The notes beneath the pieces were generated by a model. That model was given only the letters and a program-made list of their open reading frames with translations, searched no databases and was not told the DNA's origin. The position numbers were made by a program, and so were the translations under genes. Below, in pieces: positions 57,532 through 64,000 of a stretch of 64,000 nt of DNA. The DNA is from Pseudomonas syringae CC1557 (lineage in GTDB: Bacteria; Pseudomonadota; Gammaproteobacteria; Pseudomonadales; Pseudomonadaceae): positions 4,217,501-4,281,500 of the forward strand of contig NZ_CP007014.1 in assembly GCF_000452705.1 (NCBI RefSeq). Direction: 5' to 3'. Each line of letters starts with the position of its first letter. The first letter of the stretch is position 1.

Positions 57532-58428
57532 TCAGCCGCGCGGATGATGCTTCGCATGAATTTCCTGCAATCGCGCACGTGCAACATGGGTGTAGATCTG
57601 GGTGGTCGACAGGTCACTGTGTCCGAGGAGCATCTGCACCACGCGCAAGTCGGCGCCATGATTGAGCAAATGGGTTGCAAAGGCGTGACGCAAGGTGTGC
57701 GGCGACAGCGATTTGCCGATACCGGCGACTGTCGCCTGGTGCTTGATACGGTGCCAGAAGGTCTGGCGGGTCATCTGGTCGCCACGGGTGCTGGGGAACA
57801 GCACGTCGCTGGGCTTTCCGCCGAGCAGTTCGTCGCGGGCGCCACGCAGGTAGCGTTCGACCCAGACGATGGCCTCTTCGCCCATCGGCACCAGTCGCTC
57901 CTTGCTGCCTTTGCCCATCACTCGCAGCACGCCCTGACGCAGATTGACCTGCTCCAGCGTCAGGCTGATCAGTTCCGTCACGCGCAAACCGCAGGCGTAC
58001 AGCACTTCCAGCATCGCCCGGTCGCGCTGACCAATGGGCTCGCTCAGATCAGGAGCAGCCAACAGCGCTTCGACATCGGCCTCGGACAACGATTTGGGCA
58101 GCGGCTTGCCCAACTGAGGCATGTCGATCTGTAAGGTCGGATCAACTGCAATCAGCTTTTCGCGCAGCAGGTAGCGATAAAAGCCCCGTGCGCCGGACAG
58201 AAAGCGGGCGGTAGAACGTGGTTTGTAGGCATTGTCCACGCGCCACGCCAGATGATCGAGGATCACTTCGCGCCCGGCACTGGGCAGATCAACGCTCCGC
58301 TCCTGCAACCAGCCGTTGAACAGCGCCAGATCGCTGCGGTATGAATCACGGGTATTGTCGGACAGGCCCTTTTCGAGCCAGAGCGCGTCCAGAAACTGAT
58401 CAATCAGCGGGTGGTCGATGGCAGCCAT
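57532..58428 (-). CDS. xerD: site-specific tyrosine recombinase XerD
   Basis: A protein of 298 residues, the exact length of E. coli XerD. The N-terminal SAM-like DNA-binding domain (1-100) is followed by the catalytic domain with Arg149 (ACGLRVTEL), the HTLRHAFATH box, the LLGHSDLSTT box and the nucleophile Tyr279 (QIYTHV). With XerC it resolves chromosome dimers at dif under FtsK control. No dif site is visible in this window. dsbC follows downstream. Confidence 0.96.
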   Translation of the reverse strand: MAAIDHPLIDQFLDALWLEKGLSDNTRDSYRSDLALFNGWLQERSVDLPSAGREVILDHLAWRVDNAYKPRSTARFLSGARGFYRYLLREKLIAVDPTLQIDMPQLGKPLPKSLSEADVEALLAAPDLSEPIGQRDRAMLEVLYACGLRVTELISLTLEQVNLRQGVLRVMGKGSKERLVPMGEEAIVWVERYLRGARDELLGGKPSDVLFPSTRGDQMTRQTFWHRIKHQATVAGIGKSLSPHTLRHAFATHLLNHGADLRVVQMLLGHSDLSTTQIYTHVARARLQEIHAKHHPRG

Positions 58429-58484
58429 TTTTACTCATTACGTGTGGGGATACGCCAGGAGCGAATCATCAAACAGCAGACAGC

Positions 58485-58512
58485 AAAAAGGCAGCCCTGA
58501 GGCTGCCTTTTT
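58485..58512. terminator. bidirectional terminator after rplS
   Basis: AAAAAGGCAGCC at 58485-58496 pairs with GGCTGCCTTTTT at 58501-58512, with loop CTGA. It ends the rplS operon on the minus strand, 20 bases beyond the rplS stop, and insulates xerD. Confidence 0.92.
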
Positions 58513-58531
58513 TATGCATCGAAAAACTGTA

Positions 58532-58882
58532 TCAGGACAGTTTTTCCTTGATGCGCGCTGCTTTACCGGACAGGTCACGCAGGTAGTACAGTTTGGCCTT
58601 GCGAACGTCACCGCGACGTTTCACTGCCATGCTGTCGATTTGCGGACTGTAAGTCTGGAAAGTACGCTCAACGCCAACACCGTTGGAGATTTTACGAACA
58701 GTGAAAGCACTGTTCACGCCACGGTTACGCTTGGCAATTACAACGCCTTCGAATGCTTGCAGACGAGCGCGGTCGCCTTCCTTCACTTTTACCTGAACGA
58801 CAATGGTGTCGCCCGGTGCAAAGGTAGGGATCTCTTTGGTCATCTGCTCTGCTTCGAGGGCAAGAATGATTTTGTTAGTCAT
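58532..58882 (-). CDS. rplS: 50S ribosomal protein L19
   Basis: A basic protein of 116 residues with the L19 pattern: [47 protein letters not shown] and a C-terminal [25 protein letters not shown]. It sits at the interface of the 30S and 50S subunits. It is the last gene of the rpsP-rimM-trmD-rplS operon, 44 bases after trmD, and is followed by a strong terminator. Confidence 0.98.
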   Translation of the reverse strand: MTNKIILALEAEQMTKEIPTFAPGDTIVVQVKVKEGDRARLQAFEGVVIAKRNRGVNSAFTVRKISNGVGVERTFQTYSPQIDSMAVKRRGDVRKAKLYYLRDLSGKAARIKEKLS

Positions 58883-58926
58883 GCTGGTGCTCCTAAGGTA
58901 ATCCGTCTGGATCGACCATCGATACG

Positions 58927-59679
58927 TTAACTATCGTCCCGCTCGCGGATGTATTCCGCCAGCAGCTTCTTCTCTTCTCCAGAAAGCGAGCGGCTTTCCA
59001 GAAGATCAGCGCGTCGTTCATAGGTCCGCCCAAGGGACTGCTGTAAACGCCAACGCCGGATGTGCGCGTGATTGCCACTAAGCAACACGTCGGGAACACG
59101 CTGATCCGCATACACCTCAGGTCGGGTGTAGTGCGGGCAATCCAGCAGACCATCCGTGAAGGAATCTTCCTCCGCGGAGTCCACATGCCCTAAAGCTCCA
59201 GGCAGCAGCCGCGTAACCGCGTCAATCAGGACCATCGCCGGCAGCTCGCCACCGGAAAGAACATAGTCACCAATCGACCACTCTTCATCGACATGAGCAT
59301 CAATAAAACGCTCGTCAATGCCTTCATAACGACCGGCGATGAGGATAATCGCTTCCTCCTGCGCCAGTTCGCGTACCGCAGACTGATTCAGTTGGCGGCC
59401 TTGTGGCGACAGGTAGATCACCTTCGCCGCATCCCCTGCCGCTTGCCTGGCCTGAACCAGAGCATCTTCAAGGGGCTTGATCTTCATCACCATGCCCGGA
59501 CCACCGCCAAATGGGCGATCATCCACAGTGTGATGGCGATCAGTGGTGTAATCCCGCGGATTCCAACAAGTCAGCTGCAAGAGCCCTTGTTTCACCGCAC
59601 GGCTGGTTATGCCGTATTCGCTGATGGCGGAAAACATCTCGGGAAACAGACTGATGACTTCTATGCGCAGGCTGGCCAT
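58927..59679 (-). CDS. trmD: tRNA (guanine37-N1)-methyltransferase TrmD
   Basis: A protein of 250 residues from ATG 59679. The frame extends into rimM but the family starts at [16 protein letters not shown]. It is a SPOUT-class trefoil-knot methyltransferase. The knot and SAM site include [29 protein letters not shown] and the GxxxSAEEDSF segment. It methylates N1 of G37 in tRNAs reading C-starting and some other codons, preventing +1 frameshifts. Five bases separate it from rimM. Confidence 0.97.
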
Positions 59680-59684
59680 GGCAT

Positions 59685-60224
59685 TCAGAAGTCCGCGTCC
59701 CAATCCACCTTCATCTCGCCAGCACCCATGTCGACTGCCAACACGCATTGCTCCGTATAGGGCAACAGACGTTCGCGATCATCAAGGCTGCCCGCGCAGG
59801 GCTTTACAACCATTACATCGTTCGAACCGGTTTCGAGCAGGTGATCGATTTTCCCGAGCAATTGCCCAAGTTGATCAATGACCTTGAGGCCTTCAAGCTG
59901 GTACCAGTAGTACTCGCCATCGTCCAGATCAGGGAACAGGTTACGCGGCACACAGATGTCGTAACCGGAGAGAAGACGGGCTTCTTCACGATCATCAAGA
60001 TCTTTGAGCTTTGTGACCAGGAACTTGCTCTGCAAGCGTCCACTGACCAGCTCCACCTGTTTCTCAACGCTGCCTTCGCGCCGAAGCGTCCAGGTTTTGT
60101 AGTCCAACAGGTTTCCAATCGGATCAGTAAAGGAATAAACCTTCACTTCGCCGCGAACGCCATGAACCGAGTAAATCTTGCCAATGACGATCAGATCGTC
60201 GGCAGATGCAGGCGTCGCGTTCAT
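59685..60224 (-). CDS. rimM: ribosome maturation factor RimM
   Basis: A protein of 179 residues. The N-terminal RimM beta-barrel ([22 protein letters not shown] region) is followed by a PRC-barrel ([30 protein letters not shown]). It binds S19 and assists maturation of the 30S head. It lies 5 bases after rpsP and 5 before trmD, within the conserved operon. Confidence 0.97.
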
Positions 60225-60229
60225 AAGAC

Positions 60230-60487
60230 TCAGGCCGCGGCCTTGGTCTTGTTGTGCTCTTTGAGCAGCTGTGCAACGCGCTCAGAAGTTTGTGCACCAA
60301 CGCTCAACCAGTAGTTGACGCGTTCTTCGTTAACGGACAAGCGGATTTCCTGACCACGGGCAACAGGGTTGAAGAAACCAACCTGTTCCTTGTGGGAACC
60401 GTCACGAGCATTACGGCTGTCGGTTACGGTCAAGTGGTAAAACGGGCGCTTTTTGGAGCCGCCAAGGGCAAGACGGATGGTTAGCAT
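60230..60487 (-). CDS. rpsP: 30S ribosomal protein S16
   Basis: A protein of 85 residues from ATG 60487. The frame extends 24 codons further upstream without function. It is typical S16: [38 protein letters not shown] and [15 protein letters not shown]. It is the first gene of the rpsP-rimM-trmD-rplS operon. The spacer toward ffh (60488-60733) should carry the operon promoter and the ffh terminator. Confidence 0.98.
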   Translation of the reverse strand: MLTIRLALGGSKKRPFYHLTVTDSRNARDGSHKEQVGFFNPVARGQEIRLSVNEERVNYWLSVGAQTSERVAQLLKEHNKTKAAA

Positions 60488-60656
60488 TGAACATCGTTCC
60501 TGTAGTCGGTGCTGCAAATCTAAGATGCACAGCGGGCATAGGTGCCCGAAAGGCCGCATATTCTAAGGAATATCCCGACTTTTGCAAATGTCTTTTTCCG
60601 GCGCCTATCGGCATGCCTTCCAGATTTGCCAAGAAGCTGTCTGTGTGACAGCAGGT

Positions 60657-60678
60657 AAAAGCCCGCATAACGCGGGCT
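60657..60678 (-). terminator. terminator of ffh
   Basis: AGCCCGC at 60660-60666 pairs with GCGGGCT at 60672-60678, with loop ATAAC, followed on the minus strand by four T. It lies about 55 bases beyond the ffh stop, upstream of rpsP. Confidence 0.72.
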
Positions 60679-60733
60679 GGCCGGGGGTCACCCCCCGTAT
60701 GAAAGCGTGCAAAGTCTTTTGCACGCCCCTCAA

Positions 60734-62110
60734 TTACATTTTCGGCATGCCGCCGCCGGGTAGCATTCCACCCATGCCGCGCATCATTTTGGCCATTCCG
60801 CCCTTGGCGGAGAATTTCTTCATCATCTTCTGCATCTGTTTGTGCTGCTTGATCAGACGCCCGATATCCTGAACCTGCGTACCCGAACCCATGGCGATAC
60901 GACGCTTGCGCGAGCCACTGACCAGATCCGGATCGCGGCGCTCGGCCGGGGTCATCGAGTTGATGATGGCTTCCATCTGCTTGAACTGCTTTTCAGCGGC
61001 GCCCTGGGCATTGCCCATTTGCGACAGATTGACACCGCCGATGCTCGGCAACTTGTCCATCAGGCCGCCAAGACCGCCCATGTTCTTCATTTGCTGCAAT
61101 TGATCGCGGAAGTCTTCGAGATCGAAGCCTTTGCCCTTTTTGAGCTTTTTCGCGAGCTTGTCGGCCTTGTCCTTGTCGAGGGTCTGTTCAGCCTGCTCGA
61201 TCAGGCTGAGCACGTCGCCCATGCCAAGGATTCGCGATGCGATACGGTCCGGGTGGAACGGCTCCAGCGCTTCGCTCTTCTCGCCCATACCAATGAACTT
61301 GATCGGCTTGCCGGTAATTGCACGCACCGACAGCGCCGCGCCGCCGCGCGCATCACCATCGACCTTGGTCAGGATCACGCCGGTCAGTGGCAACGCGTCG
61401 CCAAAGGCCTTTGCAGTGTTGGCCGCATCCTGGCCGGTCATTGCATCGACCACGAACAGCGTTTCGACCGGCTTGACCGCTGCGTGCAGCGCCTGGATCT
61501 CGCCCATCATCTCGACGTCGACGTGCAGGCGACCCGCAGTATCGACGATGACCACGTCGATGAACTTGAGCTTCGCTTCTTTAATAGCAGCCTGAGCGAT
61601 CTCGACCGGCTTCTGACTGATATCGGAAGCGAAGAAGGTCACACCGATATCATTGGCCAGTGTTTCGAGCTGCTTGATGGCTGCGGGACGATAAACGTCG
61701 ACCGACACCACCATCACGGTTTTCTTCTTGCGCTCCTTGAGGAAGCGCGCCAGCTTGCCCGCCGTGGTGGTCTTGCCCGCGCCCTGCAGACCCGCCATGA
61801 GAATGACAGCCGGAGGCGTGACGTTGAGCACCAGATCTTCGTTGGCGGCGCCCATCAGGCTTTCGAGTTCGGCCTGGACGATCTTCACGAACGCCTGGCC
61901 CGGCGTCAGGCTGCGCGACACCTCGGTGCCGACTGCACGTTCCTTGACGCTGTTGACGAAGTCCTTCACCACCGGCAAGGCGACATCGGCTTCAAGCAAC
62001 GCCATGCGCACTTCGCGCAAGGTATCCTTGATGTTGTCCTCGTTCAGCTTGGCCTTGCCAGTAACGTGGCGCAGCGTCTGCGAGAGGCGGTCAGTCAGAT
62101 TTTCAAACAT
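60734..62110 (-). CDS. ffh: signal recognition particle protein Ffh
   Basis: A protein of 458 residues from ATG 62110, which gives MFENLTDRLSQTL. The NG GTPase domain has GLQGAGKTTTAGKLA (P-loop), DVYRPAAIKQL, VDTAGRLHVD and TKVDGDARGGAAL. The C-terminal M domain is Met-rich with the RNA-binding GSRKRRIAMGSG segment, then a Gly/Met-rich tail. Ffh binds 4.5S RNA and signal sequences of nascent membrane proteins. The 4.5S RNA gene is not in this window. It is divergent from the YpjD-like gene. Confidence 0.97.
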   Translation of the reverse strand: MFENLTDRLSQTLRHVTGKAKLNEDNIKDTLREVRMALLEADVALPVVKDFVNSVKERAVGTEVSRSLTPGQAFVKIVQAELESLMGAANEDLVLNVTPPAVILMAGLQGAGKTTTAGKLARFLKERKKKTVMVVSVDVYRPAAIKQLETLANDIGVTFFASDISQKPVEIAQAAIKEAKLKFIDVVIVDTAGRLHVDVEMMGEIQALHAAVKPVETLFVVDAMTGQDAANTAKAFGDALPLTGVILTKVDGDARGGAALSVRAITGKPIKFIGMGEKSEALEPFHPDRIASRILGMGDVLSLIEQAEQTLDKDKADKLAKKLKKGKGFDLEDFRDQLQQMKNMGGLGGLMDKLPSIGGVNLSQMGNAQGAAEKQFKQMEAIINSMTPAERRDPDLVSGSRKRRIAMGSGTQVQDIGRLIKQHKQMQKMMKKFSAKGGMAKMMRGMGGMLPGGGMPKM

Positions 62111-62323
62111 GCGCGATCCTTTCAGGCTCTGGTCGAACCCCGGTTGATGCGGCCCGGCCCGTAATGCAGAAATGGTGCTCGGCGAGCCTGCGGCTTGAGC
62201 AGGTCGCGGATTATAGCGAAGACTCCGCCGCACGGACACCACGCATACTGCTTCTGTGGTCTTTCGTGATTCGCCGGTTCTATGCCAAACTCAGCGTCTT
62301 TCCAGGCCCGTCCTTCAGGATCT

Positions 62324-63136
62324 ATGTTCCCTTTGCCACCCAGCCTGCTCCCCAGCCTCGCCGCCGCCATCATTTATGCCGCTGCGACCGTCTATCAGGG
62401 CCTGCGCCTGAGCCAGACCGCCAAGCCCGACAAACGGCTGCTTTGCCTGCTCGGCGCGCTGGCCGTCATGGCTCACGCCATCGGTCTTTATTCCCAGTTG
62501 GCGCGCCCTGCCGGCCTCGGCCTGGACTTTTTCAACTCAGCCAGCCTGATCGCCGCGTCGGTGATTGCCGTGACCCTGATCGCCACCTCGCGCATCCCGG
62601 TGGAAAACCTGCTGGTCCTGCTGTTCCCGCTCGGCATGGTCACCGTGCTACTGGCGCAGTTCGCCCCTAGCGGGACGGTACAGCCGATTCAGGAAGAGCC
62701 GGGCATCCTCAGCCACATTCTCTTGTCGCTGCTGGCTTACGGCATGTTCACCATTGCCGCATTTCAGGCCCTGCTGTTGCTGTTGCAGGATTACCGGCTC
62801 AAGCACAAGCACCCTTCCGGACTGATCAAGAACTTCCCGCCATTGCAAACCATGGAGAGCCTGCTGTTCGGCTTCCTCTGGGCGGGCTGGATACTGCTGT
62901 CGCTGTCGCTGATCTCCGGCTGGCTGTTCGTTGAAAACCTGTTTGCCCAGCATCTGGCGCACAAGACCCTGCTCGCCTGTCTGGCGTGGGTAGTCTTCAG
63001 CGTGTTGCTGTGGGGACGCAATCGTCTCGGCTGGCGCGGGCACAAGGCCATTCGCTGGACGCTGGGCGGTTTCTGCCTGCTGATGCTGGCCTACTTCGGC
63101 AGCAAGCTGGTCCGTGAATTCATTCTGCACATCTGA
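62324..63136 (+). CDS. CcsA/YpjD-type inner membrane protein
   Basis: A protein of 270 residues from ATG 62324. The frame extends 14 codons further upstream. It has about eight hydrophobic segments, for example LPSLAAAIIYAAATVY, LIAASVIAVTLIA, HILLSLLAYGMFTIAAFQALLLLLQ, WILLSLSLISGWLF and LLACLAWVVFSVLLWG. It matches the CcsA/ResC/YpjD superfamily, whose members include cytochrome c biogenesis factors. YpjD members lack an assigned role. In Pseudomonas and E. coli it lies next to ffh and a CorB-like gene, as here. Confidence 0.88.
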   Translation: MFPLPPSLLPSLAAAIIYAAATVYQGLRLSQTAKPDKRLLCLLGALAVMAHAIGLYSQLARPAGLGLDFFNSASLIAASVIAVTLIATSRIPVENLLVLLFPLGMVTVLLAQFAPSGTVQPIQEEPGILSHILLSLLAYGMFTIAAFQALLLLLQDYRLKHKHPSGLIKNFPPLQTMESLLFGFLWAGWILLSLSLISGWLFVENLFAQHLAHKTLLACLAWVVFSVLLWGRNRLGWRGHKAIRWTLGGFCLLMLAYFGSKLVREFILHI

Positions 63137-63148
63137 CGGGCTCTGATC

Positions 63149-64000
63149 ATGGATAATCTGCCCATTGGCCCACTGCTTGGCGTCCTCGCCCTGCTGATTC
63201 TCTGGGCCAGCCTGCTGACCGCTGTCGAGGCCGCCCACCACCAGCTCAAAACGATTCGCGCCGCCAGTCGCCCCGAAAAGGCCGCTGCGCTGCCTGACCT
63301 GGCGTTCAACCTGAACAGCCTGATTCTGGTCAATACCCTGATCAATGTGCTGATCACCGTGATCGCCACACTGATCGCTGCCAACTACTGGTTCTATAAC
63401 GGGCCGACCGTGGCGTGGCTGGGCACTGTGAGCGTCATGCTGGTGTTCGCCGAATATGTCCCGCGCCGACTTGCAAGCCGCCATCCCGTCGCCACGCTGA
63501 TGCTGGGTAACGGGGTGCTGCGTATCCCGATGAAGATCGTCTGGCCGCTGGCCTTCGTTTTCAATTTGATCGCCAAGACCCTGCTGCGCCCCTTCCTCTC
63601 GCGCCATGTACCGCAACAGGATGAAGCCTTCGAAGATGACGCGCAGAAGCCCGTCAGAAAGGAGGTCGTGCAGGAACACAACCCACGCAGCAACGTGCTG
63701 TCGGGCATAAGGGCGCTGGACAGCATCACCGTCAATGACATCCTGATCCCGCGTAACGAAGTCGACGGTGTAAATCTTGACGATTCCATTGAGCTGATCA
63801 TCGAGCGCCTGATCATTTCCCGCCACACTCGCCTGCCGGTCTATCACAACGATATCAATCAGGTGCAAGGCGTTATCAATACCCGGGACATCAGCCATCT
63901 GCTGCCCAAGGCGACCCTCACCAAAGAGCAGTTGCTGGCGGTTTGCTACGAGCCTTATTTCGTACCGGAAAGCACTCCACTGCAACTGCAACTGCTGAAT
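63149..64000 (+). CDS. CorB/CorC (HlyC/CorC) family transporter, N-terminal part
   Basis: An open frame from ATG 63149 to the right edge, 284 codons with no stop. The N-terminal DUF21 (CNNM-type) membrane domain has about four hydrophobic segments (LGVLALLILWASLL, SLILVNTLINVLITVIATLIAA, WLGTVSVMLVFAEYVPRR). A cytoplasmic linker leads to the first CBS domain (VNDILIPRNEVDGVNL, SRHTRLPVYHNDINQVQGVI). Members export magnesium or cobalt or affect their homeostasis. It is 12 bases after the YpjD-like gene, so probably the same transcript. The C-terminal CorC_HlyC domain lies outside the window. Confidence 0.9.
   Translation, partial: MDNLPIGPLLGVLALLILWASLLTAVEAAHHQLKTIRAASRPEKAAALPDLAFNLNSLILVNTLINVLITVIATLIAANYWFYNGPTVAWLGTVSVMLVFAEYVPRRLASRHPVATLMLGNGVLRIPMKIVWPLAFVFNLIAKTLLRPFLSRHVPQQDEAFEDDAQKPVRKEVVQEHNPRSNVLSGIRALDSITVNDILIPRNEVDGVNLDDSIELIIERLIISRHTRLPVYHNDINQVQGVINTRDISHLLPKATLTKEQLLAVCYEPYFVPESTPLQLQLLN

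Noticed and set aside
57532..58428. XerD as the integrase of a genomic island
   Set aside because: Length, active-site positions and the dsbC-hom neighbourhood identify it as the housekeeping XerD. No tRNA or attachment repeats are nearby.
62648..63991. A 447-codon minus-strand frame opposite the YpjD-like and CorB-like genes
   Set aside because: Gln/His/Arg-rich antisense translation with no family resemblance. The plus-strand genes have clear membrane and CBS domains.

Overview
The window looks like a chromosomal segment of a fluorescent Pseudomonas, most likely of the P. syringae group. The housekeeping blocks follow a gene order familiar from Pseudomonas: ppc-adk-tsaB, lysS-prfB beside the wsp operon, recJ-yaeQ, thrC-hom-dsbC-xerD, and rplS-trmD-rimM-rpsP facing ffh. 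It also carries a short intergenic repeat whose translation resembles the DUF1534 family typical of P. syringae. The DNA is GC-rich and gives long antisense shadow frames. I see no tRNA, rRNA, insertion sequence, prophage or CRISPR array.

Layout. Positions 1-13.2k hold the end of a SufE-family gene, tcdA, dapE-rlmA, plsB, rsmJ, several conserved proteins of unknown role (DUF4197, an internally duplicated protein, extensin-like, ICL/PEP-mutase-like, DUF72), tsaB and adk. Positions 13.5-24.3k hold ppc, a DUF4398 lipoprotein plus OmpA-like lipoprotein pair with a possible AlgU promoter, an alpha/beta-hydrolase lipoprotein, a QEGLA/DUF1704 protein with metallopeptidase signatures, a TetR regulator, lysS, and prfB with its programmed +1 frameshift.

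Positions 24.4-33.0k form a complete Wsp surface-sensing operon, wspA-B-C-D-E-F-R on the minus strand. It couples a chemoreceptor to the diguanylate cyclase WspR. Divergent from it, at 33.25-39.2k, is a single gene for a 1987-residue protein. It has a toxin-like N-terminal half with a hydrophobic segment, two duplicated leucine-rich-repeat modules, and a C-terminal region with a Cys-x-Asp motif like that of the bacterial NEL E3 ubiquitin ligases. This is the most striking element in the window.

Positions 39.3-53.6k hold a DUF533/TerB protein, an orphan PAS hybrid histidine kinase, a XenA-like ene-reductase, recJ, yaeQ, a periplasmic TIGR02285 protein and a DUF3509 protein. They end with a second signalling module: a NarL-type regulator, a REC-EAL phosphodiesterase and a BvgS-like hybrid kinase, arranged like the Roc/Sad systems. 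The window therefore carries both a c-di-GMP producing output (WspR) and a c-di-GMP degrading output (REC-EAL) under separate sensors.

Positions 53.6-64k are conserved: thrC and hom separated by an unusual spacer built of degenerate heptamers, dsbC, xerD, rplS-trmD-rimM-rpsP, ffh, a CcsA/YpjD-type membrane protein, and the start of a CorB/CorC-type transporter cut by the window edge.
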